This document shows positions 35,843 through 49,039 of a DNA stretch of 64,000 nucleotides, one piece after another. The position numbers and the translations under genes were made by a program. The notes under the pieces were generated by a model. It saw only the letters and a program-made list of their open reading frames with translations. It made no database searches and was not told the origin of the DNA. Origin of the DNA: Labia minor (Eukaryota; Arthropoda; Insecta; Dermaptera; Spongiphoridae); assembly GCA_963082975.1 (NCBI GenBank), contig OY720344.1, positions 27,811,172 to 27,875,171 on the forward strand, in the 5' to 3' direction. How positions within the stretch are numbered: position 1 is the first letter of the stretch; each line of letters begins with the position of its first letter.

Positions 35843-35845
35843 ACT
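35843..35845. other. Inversion joint J1 (plus to minus)
   Basis: Plus-unit sequence ends CAATTACAATATA and, after a single C (35844), minus-unit sequence starts TGTAAATTAATTTATATACA. Almost no overlap is seen, consistent with end joining. An identical joint lies at 43418-43420. Confidence 0.85.
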
Positions 35846-38800
35846 GTAAATTAATTTATATACAGTCATAATTTACAAGAGTTTTTCTAATTGATCCATT
35901 TCTGATTATAAATTCATGATGTTTTCGGATCTAAAATCGTTAAATAATAAATTTACAAAAAATAATGATTAAGATAAAATTACATTTAGAAAATATTAAA
36001 AAACCTAAAAGCAATATTTATTGTTTTTTTTTTTTAAATTTTTTTCATACTATATTTAAAAATATAAGTATATGTTTTTATTTACATTTTTTTTTCTTTT
36101 TCTTTTTATTTTGTTATTTACAATATTTAACATATATTTTATATGTTAAATCGTTTAAATTTTTCTTTATTAACAAATGTTATGTTAATTAGAAAGATTA
36201 TATTTTTATATTGGAAAAAGAAATTTGCCTAATTTCTCATTAATATATTGAATATTATTTTATATGAATGTCATATATATATTTTCACATTGCCCTTACC
36301 TCAATTAGTTTTTCATAATTTTTCTTACAACAGGAAATGATTTTGTGTATAAAAAAAATTAATTATCAGCCAGAAAAATGGAAAACAATTGCTTAATATT
36401 ATATCGTGGAAAGCGAATCCAAGGAAATAATTCATATTATTACTTTTTTAGAATCTATTGTTACTCTCTTTTTTTGATATATATAATATTACTAATATAA
36501 AAGTATATATAATAAAATTAATTTATTTTAAAATTAAAATATAAACATCAAAAAGATAATAAAGATATCTCTATATTTATATATGTATCTATCTATCTAT
36601 CTATCTATCTATATTGTCGTATATTAGAGGAAAAAAGGGTAAGGTATTTTATGAGAAAAAATGGGTTATAAAATTAGTTTAATTAATAGGTAGCACTCTG
36701 GATTGAATTATGAATCAAACAAGGGGTTATTGAATCCGCGTAGGTTGATATGGGAAATGATAAAATTGAATAGGTTCAATTAAAAATGCTTATTTTATTA
36801 TTACAACTAAAAATTATTTATTTAATAAGAATATAAGAAATTATTTGATACAATTGATAATAAGAAATTAATTAGAAATTAAATAATTTTAATGGTACCG
36901 TAAATATTAATAGGAGTATAAATTTAATGGAATTGAGTTCATAAAATAATTGCAATTATTTATATATAATAATAGTCGACTACTTAGCTGTGTTATTCAA
37001 ATTAATTATGAGTTCGGGGAACACTGGGACTTCAAGTAAGATGATTCTTGGATATTTTCCTTAAGGTATCATGTCGTCATATCAGGGCAGGCAGCTTCCT
37101 CGCACACTGTGAATGATCCTTGTATTTTGTTCTTACTTCGTCAGATGAAGTCGCTTCCCTTCCACTCCATCCAAGAATGACCAAAAAATGTCTCTACATG
37201 TAAAATGGCCATTCTCCCCTCCTATGCCACTTGGCAAAATTGTCCACCCTTTACTCCCTCTGGGGAACGAAAAGGATCTCTGGGTTTTTTCCTTAAGTGT
37301 TTTTTTTAAAACAATAAATTTTAGAAAGCTATCCTTTATACACTTTGCCATGTGTTCACACAAATAACTCTCTAAAATTCTGTATCTCAATATATCCAAT
37401 ATATAAGCATAAAAAAAAGGCATTTCTATACTTATATATTACAATATATATATATTATAAATATTTTTTCATATTTTTTTTTATTATTATTTCTTTTTAT
37501 TTTAATTTACTAAATATAAGAATATTTTCGATTTTTTCATTGTGCTCTAATTATTCCTGTTGAATGTAAATATATTGTTATAGAATATATCTATACTCTC
37601 AATATAATAATATATTAATATTAATAATTTATCAAATTATTTTCTTATCATTGTAAAAAAATAAAATAGCTTAAGCATATTAATAAAATTTACTATGGAA
37701 TTATGATCATTTAATAGATAGACTAAATTTTGAACAATTTGATAATTATCAAAAAAAAAAAAAAAATTAAAAACTTAAGTGGAATGATGTGCCAAAAAAA
37801 ACATTCTATCAAATTTTAAAAAAATTTCCAAATAGAAGATAATATTTACGAAAATGAGCTTTTTAATGAGGTATCATTGTTTGAAACAAATCAATTAATA
37901 AGGAAAGAGTTAAATCTTGAGCAGCAGCAAATAGAGAATACAATAAAGATACAATGATTAGAAATTATTTGAACCGAGATTTGTATTTCAGAAATTCAAA
38001 AAGAATATATTATTTTAGTTAATTCTAAACTGCACACCAAATTATTATTTATAATATCTAATCCTATTAGGGTAGGTTCAATTATTTTAAATCTTGACTT
38101 CAAATTTTTCTTGGTATATATTAAAATGTTTTTTTTTTGCCTTGTCTCATATTATAAATATTCAAAATATTATAATCATTAAAATATTTAATAATTTATT
38201 ATTATTATATTTTGTTTATTATATATTTTAATTGATAAAAGATTTTCTATTTCATAATTTATTATTACTATAGTCCAAATATATTGTAATTGAATAAATA
38301 TATGAACTATATAATAATAATTAATTATATAAAATGAAATATATATTTTCGCATAAATTGCAAAAATTTATTGATCAAAATTAAAATTCGTTCTTTAAAA
38401 TATGAATTAAAATAGATTGTTAAAAAAAAAAAATTAACATATACAGATTAGTTTTATGTACAATATATATTTATTAAAACAAATAATATACAATATATGT
38501 ATTGACAAACACATATAAAAAGTTTGACAAATATATGTTTGTATTTTCTGCTTTGAGGACCGGACTTTTTTCGGCTAAAAACCCTACCACTTGATGGTTG
38601 TAAAATAGCTTCTGGTAGAATTTTTATGCCGACATTGGAAATTGATGCAAAATAAGCTACATCGTTATTTTCTTCCATTATTCCAAATATAAATACATAC
38701 TATAAATGAACAAAAAATATGAAAACGTATTAGTTAAATGCTGTTTATTGGAATACTTTTGAAATATAACAATATTGTTTAAATGTTTTATGTACCTTTT

Positions 38801-40225
38801 GGGGTGTCGGCTTGTACACACTCTCATTCCCTCTCTAGTACTCTCTTTTGTTTTGCAGCTGGGCATTGAATGTTGTAGAAGGATAGTGAACTCGTTGATC
38901 AGTTTCCATTCTCGTTTCGCAGAGCTCTAATTCTTCAGATATGCGCAGGCTTGGCCAGCAACGAATCGGTTTCTAATCTAGCGAGTCATTGCTCTTCTGT
39001 TGCAGATGAACGCGATCACGAATGGCATACCGGTTTGATATATCCATTCTCGTTTCCCGTATCGACCTTGTGTTACAGAAATGCTCGTATTGTACCGACT
39101 CGAACTCCATTCTCGTGCGCTCGTTTGTTTTAGATGAGCAGGATTAAGCAACCATGGTTGGTGTACTGCATTGGTATTCATTCATGAAAAAGATACCGAC
39201 CTAACTAAAATGCACACTAATAAGAATGAGAAGAAACGAATTCTACAATTCTTTTTGTTGCTTTGAGTAAGAAAAACAATGTTGAGTAATATTAGTCGAA
39301 TACAAAACATATCCTACAAATTAAATAGTCTAAAACAACCAATCGATGGAACAATGATAATGTCGAAAATATTAAATATTCTTCAAAACGAATGCTAACT
39401 TTTCAATGGTGTATAAATAAGATATCGTCAACAAAACAGAAAAAACAATATGGAGAATTAGTGTGCAAATCTACTAGAAGAAGAATTCAGATAATGAAGA
39501 AAAAATAAATGCTGTAGAAAATCTATCCTTAAAAAAAAAAAAAATTGAAAGAAAACTATCCTTTTTAATGGAAACATTTATAAAAGTGAATATATTGGAG
39601 ATTTTGTGGCTGGTCTAGTCATATAATAAATAATGAACATTTATTGAATAATATAAAAAAAAAAAAAATCTAATGAAAAAATTAAAGTGACTAAGAAAAA
39701 TCAAAGCATGCCTGTTTGCGTCAAGTATAGGAAAAGTTGTATTTAACAATATTAAATTAAAGAAAGTTTTGGGTGTTCGAGATCTTACTAAAAATGTATT
39801 GTCAGTAAATTGAAGAACACAAAACAATGGGACAGTTATATTTACTAAAGATAGTGTGAAAATAATAAAAAACGCAAAACGAATATAGTCCTGGAAAGTA
39901 TAATAAATACAACTAATGGATTGTATCTAGTTAAAATGAAAAATGAAAAAAGACGCTTTACTAACACATCACGAAGAGTGGCATAAGAAGAAGACATGCT
40001 CCTATGAAACAAAAGAGGTACGGGCAATCAATCTAAAACACTATATTCATACTAGCTATTAAAGTGAAACAGAAGAAAGGGTAACGCAGAAAAGAGAATG
40101 AATACCAATCCATTAAACCAACCATGGTTGCTCATCTAAAACAAAAGAGCGCAGTTAACGAGAATGGAATCCGAGTCAGTACAACCTGTTCAAGCCCGAG
40201 CATTTCTGTAACAGAAGGCCTGAAT
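35845..40225 (-). repeat. Inverted arm M1 (unit start, then preceding unit tail and fold-back core)
   Basis: This is the reverse complement of array sequence. 35845-37584 is the start of a unit up to the insertion zone. 37585-40225 is the end of the neighbouring unit back to AGGCCTGAAT in the left fold-back arm. It holds the minus copies of the 96-aa and 74-aa ORFs. Private variants (CAAGAGTTTTTC near 35877, ACAATTGCTTAAT near 36386) are shared with M2. Confidence 0.9.
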
Positions 40226-40558
40226 GAAAAATCTCCTTTGGTGTGAAAATAACCCTTTCCTTCCTATCGTCGATCGCTAATACTACCACTTCCGGTTTCC
40301 GGAATTGCACAAAAAGTTGATCAATTCATCCCACTGATGCATTAAGTAAATATACCAAATTTCATCAAAATCGGTTGAGCCGTTCAGGCTGTACACATCT
40401 ATACGGACGGACAGACGGACGGACGGACAGACGGACAGACATCATGCTAAAAATACTTTTTTCTGTTTAGAAAATGCATGATTCGTGGAGATATGTAAAA
40501 ATCTCCACATGTGAAATTTGGTGTGAAAACAATACCTCCCTTACTATCGTCGGTCGGT
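40226..40558 (+). repeat. Module E (forward): dispersed repeat at palindrome border
   Basis: This 333-bp stretch is foreign to the array. It carries two direct copies of TTTGGTGTGAAAA...CTATCGTCG(A/G)TCG near its ends (about 280 bp apart), a GGACGGACAGAC microsatellite and, on the other strand, the motif CGATTTTGATGAAATTTGG. The combination of an ACGG/ACAG microsatellite and a GATGAAATTT motif is frequent in arthropod genomes (from memory). The class is unknown. It appears to be a slice of a longer tandem-organised repeat, as neither end has inverted repeats. Confidence 0.7.
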
Positions 40559-41472
40559 AAAAAGTAATAATATGAATTATTTCTTTGGATTCGCTTTCCA
40601 CGATATAATATTAAGGAATTGTTTTCCATTTTTCTGGCTGATAATTAATTTTTTTTATACACAAAATCATTTCCTGTTGTAAGAAAAATTATGAAAAACT
40701 AATTGAGGTAAGGGCAATGTGAAAATATATATATGACATTCATATAAAATAATATTCAATATATTAATGAGAAATTAGGCAAATTTCTTTTTCCAATATA
40801 AAAATATAATCTTTCTAATTAACATAACATTTGTTAATAAAGAAAAATTTAAACGATTTAACATATAAAATATATGTTAAATATTGTAAATAACAAAATA
40901 AAAAGAAAAAGAAAAAAAAATGTAAATAAAAACATATACTTATATTTTTAAATATAGTATGAAAAAAATTTAAAAAAAAAAAAAACAATAAATATTGCTT
41001 TTTAGTTTTTTAATATTTTCTAAATGTAATTTTATCTTAATCATTATTTTTTGTAAATTTATTATTTAACGATTTTAGATCCGAAAACATCATGAATTTA
41101 TAATCAGAAATGGATCAATTAGAAAAAATCTTGTAAATTATGACTGTATATAAATTAATTTACAATTTACAATAGGAAAAACCGGGAAATATCCGGTAGA
41201 ATTCAGTCAGGTGGAAAATAAAGAATTTTTTTTTTTTTTATTATACATTCCCCTCTACTGTAGTATTTCAGTAGCAGTTGGGCCGCCAGTAGGAGGATAA
41301 TGAAGTGAACTCGATCGGTTTCCATTCTCGGTTCGTATAGCTCTTCTTAGTCAGATATGCGCAGGCTTGACCAGCACCGAATCGGTTTCTATTCTAGTTA
41401 GTCATTGTTTTTTCTTGTGCAGGTGAACGGCATGAAGAATGGTATGTCGGATTGGTATACATTCTCGTTTCA
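40226..41472 (+). repeat. Palindrome spacer, orientation 1 (E + unit segment)
   Basis: The spacer consists of E followed by the unit stretch from AAAAAGTAATAATATGAATT to ATTCTCGTTTCA (40559-41472). It carries the private variant TTCTTTGGATTC, where all other units have TTCCTTGG. Arms M1 and P1 flank it as inverted repeats. Confidence 0.85.
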
Positions 41473-43418
41473 ATTCAGGCCTTCTGTTACAGAAATGCTC
41501 GGGCTTGAACAGGTTGTACTGACTCGGATTCCATTCTCGTTAACTGCGCTCTTTTGTTTTAGATGAGCAACCATGGTTGGTTTAATGGATTGGTATTCAT
41601 TCTCTTTTCTGCGTTACCCTTTCTTCTGTTTCACTTTAATAGCTAGTATGAATATAGTGTTTTAGATTGATTGCCCGTACCTCTTTTGTTTCATAGGAGC
41701 ATGTCTTCTTCTTATGCCACTCTTCGTGATGTGTTAGTAAAGCGTCTTTTTTCATTTTTCATTTTAACTAGATACAATCCATTAGTTGTATTTATTATAC
41801 TTTCCAGGACTATATTCGTTTTGCGTTTTTTATTATTTTCACACTATCTTTAGTAAATATAACTGTCCCATTGTTTTGTGTTCTTCAATTTACTGACAAT
41901 ACATTTTTAGTAAGATCTCGAACACCCAAAACTTTCTTTAATTTAATATTGTTAAATACAACTTTTCCTATACTTGACGCAAACAGGCATGCTTTGATTT
42001 TTCTTAGTCACTTTAATTTTTTCATTAGATTTTTTTTTTTTTTATATTATTCAATAAATGTTCATTATTTATTATATGACTAGACCAGCCACAAAATCTC
42101 CAATATATTCACTTTTATAAATGTTTCCATTAAAAAGGATAGTTTTCTTTCAATTTTTTTTTTTTTTAAGGATAGATTTTCTACAGCATTTATTTTTTCT
42201 TCATTATCTGAATTCTTCTTCTAGTAGATTTGCACACTAATTCTCCATATTGTTTTTTCTGTTTTGTTGACGATATCTTATTTATACACCATTGAAAAGT
42301 TAGCATTCGTTTTGAAGAATATTTAATATTTTCGACATTATCATTGTTCCATCGATTGGTTGTTTTAGACTATTTAATTTGTAGGATATGTTTTGTATTC
42401 GACTAATATTACTCAACATTGTTTTTCTTACTCAAAGCAACAAAAAGAATTGTAGAATTCGTTTCTTCTCATTCTTATTAGTGTGCATTTTAGTTAGGTC
42501 GGTATCTTTTTCATGAATGAATACCAATGCAGTACACCAACCATGGTTGCTTAATCCTGCTCATCTAAAACAAACGAGCGCACGAGAATGGAGTTCGAGT
42601 CGGTACAATACGAGCATTTCTGTAACACAAGGTCGATACGGGAAACGAGAATGGATATATCAAACCGGTATGCCATTCGTGATCGCGTTCATCTGCAACA
42701 GAAGAGCAATGACTCGCTAGATTAGAAACCGATTCGTTGCTGGCCAAGCCTGCGCATATCTGAAGAATTAGAGCTCTGCGAAACGAGAATGGAAACTGAT
42801 CAACGAGTTCACTATCCTTCTACAACATTCAATGCCCAGCTGCAAAACAAAAGAGAGTACTAGAGAGGGAATGAGAGTGTGTACAAGCCGACACCCCAAA
42901 AGGTACATAAAACATTTAAACAATATTGTTATATTTCAAAAGTATTCCAATAAACAGCATTTAACTAATACGTTTTCATATTTTTTGTTCATTTATAGTA
43001 TGTATTTATATTTGGAATAATGGAAGAAAATAACGATGTAGCTTATTTTGCATCAATTTCCAATGTCGGCATAAAAATTCTACCAGAAGCTATTTTACAA
43101 CCATCAAGTGGTAGGGTTTTTAGCCGGAAAAAGTCCGGTCCTCAAAGCAGAAAATACAAACATATATTTGTCAAACTTTTTATATGTGTTTGTCAATACA
43201 TATATTGTATATTATTTGTTTTAATAAATATATATTGTACATAAAACTAATCTGTATATGTTAATTTTTTTTTTTTAACAATCTATTTTAATTCATATTT
43301 TAAAGAACGAATTTTAATTTTGATCAATAAATTTTTGCAATTTATGCGAAAATATATATTTCATTTTATATAATTAATTATTATTATATAGTTCATATAT
43401 TTATTCAATTACAATATA
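41473..43418 (+). repeat. Palindrome arm P1
   Basis: It runs from ATTCAGGCCTTCTGTTACAG in the left fold-back arm to CAATTACAATATA, and is the inverted partner of the inner part of M1. Its T-run length matches M1/M2, giving the same 70-aa frame at 41871, and differs from U5. Confidence 0.88.
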
Positions 43419-43420
43419 CT
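43418..43420. other. Inversion joint J2, identical to J1
   Basis: This is the same plus-to-minus joint with the same single C. It lies 7,575 bp after J1, so the joint was duplicated together with the palindrome. Confidence 0.85.
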
Positions 43421-46400
43421 GTAAATTAATTTATATACAGTCATAATTTACAAGAGTTTTTCTAATTGATCCATTTCTGATTATAAATTCATGATGTTTT
43501 CGGATCTAAAATCGTTAAATAATAAATTTACAAAAAATAATGATTAAGATAAAATTACATTTAGAAAATATTAAAAAACCTAAAAGCAATATTTATTGTT
43601 TTTTTTTTTTAAATTTTTTTCATACTATATTTAAAAATATAAGTATATGTTTTTATTTACATTTTTTTTTCTTTTTCTTTTTATTTTGTTATTTACAATA
43701 TTTAACATATATTTTATATGTTAAATCGTTTAAATTTTTCTTTATTAACAAATGTTATGTTAATTAGAAAGATTATATTTTTATATTGGAAAAAGAAATT
43801 TGCCTAATTTCTCATTAATATATTGAATATTATTTTATATGAATGTCATATATATATTTTCACATTGCCCTTACCTCAATTAGTTTTTCATAATTTTTCT
43901 TACAACAGGAAATGATTTTGTGTATAAAAAAAATTAATTATCAGCCAGAAAAATGGAAAACAATTGCTTAATATTATATCGTGGAAAGCGAATCCAAGGA
44001 AATAATTCATATTATTACTTTTTTAGAATCTATTGTTACTCTCTTTTTTTGATATATATAATATTACTAATATAAAAGTATATATAATAAAATTAATTTA
44101 TTTTAAAATTAAAATATAAACATCAAAAAGATAATAAAGATATCTCTATATTTATATATGTATCTATCTATCTATCTATCTATCTATATTGTCGTATATT
44201 AGAGGAAAAAAGGGTAAGGTATTTTATGAGAAAAAATGGGTTATAAAATTAGTTTAATTAATAGGTAGCACTCTGGATTGAATTATGAATCAAACAAGGG
44301 GTTATTGAATCCGCGTAGGTTGATATGGGAAATGATAAAATTGAATAGGTTCAATTAAAAATGCTTATTTTATTATTACAACTAAAAATTATTTATTTAA
44401 TAAGAATATAAGAAATTATTTGATACAATTGATAATAAGAAATTAATTAGAAATTAAATAATTTTAATGGTACCGTAAATATTAATAGGAGTATAAATTT
44501 AATGGAATTGAGTTCATAAAATAATTGCAATTATTTATATATAATAATAGTCGACTACTTAGCTGTGTTATTCAAATTAATTATGAGTTCGGGGAACACT
44601 GGGACTTCAAGTAAGATGATTCTTGGATATTTTCCTTAAGGTATCATGTCGTCATATCAGGGCAGGCAGCTTCCTCGCACACTGTGAATGATCCTTGTAT
44701 TTTGTTCTTACTTCGTCAGATGAAGTCGCTTCCCTTCCACTCCATCCAAGAATGACCAAAAAATGTCTCTACATGTAAAATGGCCATTCTCCCCTCCTAT
44801 GCCACTTGGCAAAATTGTCCACCCTTTACTCCCTCTGGGGAACGAAAAGGATCTCTGGGTTTTTTCCTTAAGTGTTTTTTTTAAAACAATAAATTTTAGA
44901 AAGCTATCCTTTATACACTTTGCCATGTGTTCACACAAATAACTCTCTAAAATTCTGTATCTCAATATATCCAATATATAAGCATAAAAAAAAGGCATTT
45001 CTATACTTATATATTACAATATATATATATTATAAATATTTTTTCATATTTTTTTTTATTATTATTTCTTTTTATTTTAATTTACTAAATATAAGAATAT
45101 TTTCGATTTTTTCATTGTGCTCTAATTATTCCTGTTGAATGTAAATATATTGTTATAGAATATATCTATACTCTCAATATAATAATATATTAATATTAAT
45201 AATTTATCAAATTATTTTCTTATCATTGTAAAAAAATAAAATAGCTTAAGCATATTAATAAAATTTACTATGGAATTATGATCATTTAATAGATAGACTA
45301 AATTTTGAACAATTTGATAATTATCAAAAAAAAAAAAAAAATTAAAAACTTAAGTGGAATGATGTGCCAAAAAAAACATTCTATCAAATTTTAAAAAAAT
45401 TTCCAAATAGAAGATAATATTTACGAAAATGAGCTTTTTAATGAGGTATCATTGTTTGAAACAAATCAATTAATAAGGAAAGAGTTAAATCTTGAGCAGC
45501 AGCAAATAGAGAATACAATAAAGATACAATGATTAGAAATTATTTGAACCGAGATTTGTATTTCAGAAATTCAAAAAGAATATATTATTTTAGTTAATTC
45601 TAAACTGCACACCAAATTATTATTTATAATATCTAATCCTATTAGGGTAGGTTCAATTATTTTAAATCTTGACTTCAAATTTTTCTTGGTATATATTAAA
45701 ATGTTTTTTTTTTGCCTTGTCTCATATTATAAATATTCAAAATATTATAATCATTAAAATATTTAATAATTTATTATTATTATATTTTGTTTATTATATA
45801 TTTTAATTGATAAAAGATTTTCTATTTCATAATTTATTATTACTATAGTCCAAATATATTGTAATTGAATAAATATATGAACTATATAATAATAATTAAT
45901 TATATAAAATGAAATATATATTTTCGCATAAATTGCAAAAATTTATTGATCAAAATTAAAATTCGTTCTTTAAAATATGAATTAAAATAGATTGTTAAAA
46001 AAAAAAAATTAACATATACAGATTAGTTTTATGTACAATATATATTTATTAAAACAAATAATATACAATATATGTATTGACAAACACATATAAAAAGTTT
46101 GACAAATATATGTTTGTATTTTCTGCTTTGAGGACCGGACTTTTTTCGGCTAAAAACCCTACCACTTGATGGTTGTAAAATAGCTTCTGGTAGAATTTTT
46201 ATGCCGACATTGGAAATTGATGCAAAATAAGCTACATCGTTATTTTCTTCCATTATTCCAAATATAAATACATACTATAAATGAACAAAAAATATGAAAA
46301 CGTATTAGTTAAATGCTGTTTATTGGAATACTTTTGAAATATAACAATATTGTTTAAATGTTTTATGTACCTTTTGGGGTGTCGGCTTGTACACACTCTC

Positions 46401-47800
46401 ATTCCCTCTCTAGTACTCTCTTTTGTTTTGCAGCTGGGCATTGAATGTTGTAGAAGGATAGTGAACTCGTTGATCAGTTTCCATTCTCGTTTCGCAGAGC
46501 TCTAATTCTTCAGATATGCGCAGGCTTGGCCAGCAACGAATCGGTTTCTAATCTAGCGAGTCATTGCTCTTCTGTTGCAGATGAACGCGATCACGAATGG
46601 CATACCGGTTTGATATATCCATTCTCGTTTCCCGTATCGACCTTGTGTTACAGAAATGCTCGTATTGTACCGACTCGAACTCCATTCTCGTGCGCTCGTT
46701 TGTTTTAGATGAGCAGGATTAAGCAACCATGGTTGGTGTACTGCATTGGTATTCATTCATGAAAAAGATACCGACCTAACTAAAATGCACACTAATAAGA
46801 ATGAGAAGAAACGAATTCTACAATTCTTTTTGTTGCTTTGAGTAAGAAAAACAATGTTGAGTAATATTAGTCGAATACAAAACATATCCTACAAATTAAA
46901 TAGTCTAAAACAACCAATCGATGGAACAATGATAATGTCGAAAATATTAAATATTCTTCAAAACGAATGCTAACTTTTCAATGGTGTATAAATAAGATAT
47001 CGTCAACAAAACAGAAAAAACAATATGGAGAATTAGTGTGCAAATCTACTAGAAGAAGAATTCAGATAATGAAGAAAAAATAAATGCTGTAGAAAATCTA
47101 TCCTTAAAAAAAAAAAAAATTGAAAGAAAACTATCCTTTTTAATGGAAACATTTATAAAAGTGAATATATTGGAGATTTTGTGGCTGGTCTAGTCATATA
47201 ATAAATAATGAACATTTATTGAATAATATAAAAAAAAAAAAAATCTAATGAAAAAATTAAAGTGACTAAGAAAAATCAAAGCATGCCTGTTTGCGTCAAG
47301 TATAGGAAAAGTTGTATTTAACAATATTAAATTAAAGAAAGTTTTGGGTGTTCGAGATCTTACTAAAAATGTATTGTCAGTAAATTGAAGAACACAAAAC
47401 AATGGGACAGTTATATTTACTAAAGATAGTGTGAAAATAATAAAAAACGCAAAACGAATATAGTCCTGGAAAGTATAATAAATACAACTAATGGATTGTA
47501 TCTAGTTAAAATGAAAAATGAAAAAAGACGCTTTACTAACACATCACGAAGAGTGGCATAAGAAGAAGACATGCTCCTATGAAACAAAAGAGGTACGGGC
47601 AATCAATCTAAAACACTATATTCATACTAGCTATTAAAGTGAAACAGAAGAAAGGGTAACGCAGAAAAGAGAATGAATACCAATCCATTAAACCAACCAT
47701 GGTTGCTCATCTAAAACAAAAGAGCGCAGTTAACGAGAATGGAATCCGAGTCAGTACAACCTGTTCAAGCCCGAGCATTTCTGTAACAGAAGGCCTGAAT
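43420..47800 (-). repeat. Inverted arm M2
   Basis: This is a copy of M1 shifted by exactly 7,575 bp, with the same private variants and minus-strand ORFs (44708-44998, 46029-46253). Unlike M1, the unit sequence continues past AGGCCTGAAT into the spacer. Confidence 0.9.
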
Positions 47801-49039
47801 TGAAACGAGAATGTATACCAATCCGACATACCATTCTTCATGCCGTTCACCTGCACAAGAAAAAACAATGACTAACTAGAATAGAAACCGATTCGGTGCT
47901 GGTCAAGCCTGCGCATATCTGACTAAGAAGAGCTATACGAACCGAGAATGGAAACCGATCGAGTTCACTTCATTATCCTCCTACTGGCGGCCCAACTGCT
48001 ACTGAAATACTACAGTAGAGGGGAATGTATAATAAAAAAAAAAAAAATTCTTTATTTTCCACCTGACTGAATTCTACCGGATATTTCCCGGTTTTTCCTA
48101 TTGTAAATTGTAAATTAATTTATATACAGTCATAATTTACAAGATTTTTTCTAATTGATCCATTTCTGATTATAAATTCATGATGTTTTCGGATCTAAAA
48201 TCGTTAAATAATAAATTTACAAAAAATAATGATTAAGATAAAATTACATTTAGAAAATATTAAAAAACTAAAAAGCAATATTTATTGTTTTTTTTTTTTT
48301 TAAATTTTTTTCATACTATATTTAAAAATATAAGTATATGTTTTTATTTACATTTTTTTTTCTTTTTCTTTTTATTTTGTTATTTACAATATTTAACATA
48401 TATTTTATATGTTAAATCGTTTAAATTTTTCTTTATTAACAAATGTTATGTTAATTAGAAAGATTATATTTTTATATTGGAAAAAGAAATTTGCCTAATT
48501 TCTCATTAATATATTGAATATTATTTTATATGAATGTCATATATATATTTTCACATTGCCCTTACCTCAATTAGTTTTTCATAATTTTTCTTACAACAGG
48601 AAATGATTTTGTGTATAAAAAAAATTAATTATCAGCCAGAAAAATGGAAAACAATTCCTTAATATTATATCGTGGAAAGCGAATCCAAAGAAATAATTCA
48701 TATTATTACTTTTTACCGACCGACGATAGTAAGGGAGGTATTGTTTTCACACCAAATTTCACATGTGGAGATTTTTACATATCTCCACGAATCATGCATT
48801 TTCTAAACAGAAAAAAGTATTTTTAGCATGATGTCTGTCCGTCTGTCCGTCTGTCCGTCCGTATAGATGTGTACAGCCTGAACGGCTCAACCGATTTTGA
48901 TGAAATTTGGTATATTTACTTAATGCATCAGTGGGATGAATTGATCAACTTTTTGTGCAATTCCGGAAACCGGAAGTGGTAGTATTAGCGATCGACGATA
49001 GGAAGGAAAGGGTTATTTTCACACCAAAGGAGATTTTTC
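47801..49039 (-). repeat. Palindrome spacer, orientation 2 (unit segment + E, inverted)
   Basis: This is the reverse complement of the 40226-41472 spacer, with the unit segment first (47801-48714) and E last (48715-49039). It carries the same private TTCTTTGG variant (as CCAAAGAA) and is 8 bp shorter, all within the GGACGGACAGAC microsatellite. Both borders match the first spacer exactly. Confidence 0.88.
48715..49039 (-). repeat. Module E (reverse)
   Basis: This is the reverse complement of 40226-40558 apart from two fewer 4-bp microsatellite steps. It ends at GGAGATTTTTC and is followed at once by the unit sequence ATTCAGGCCTT. Confidence 0.75.

Larger units (their letters stand above)
26557..35843 (+). 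repeat. Array unit U5, interrupted by a gypsy element
   Basis: U5 is collinear with U2 (offset 18,488 left of the insertion and 23,308 right of it; the difference of 4,820 equals the retrotransposon plus its 4-bp target duplication). It carries the internal GATA-joined duplication at about 32369. It is cut at 35843 inside the AT-rich tail (CAATTACAATATA), where an inverted unit begins. Confidence 0.9.
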
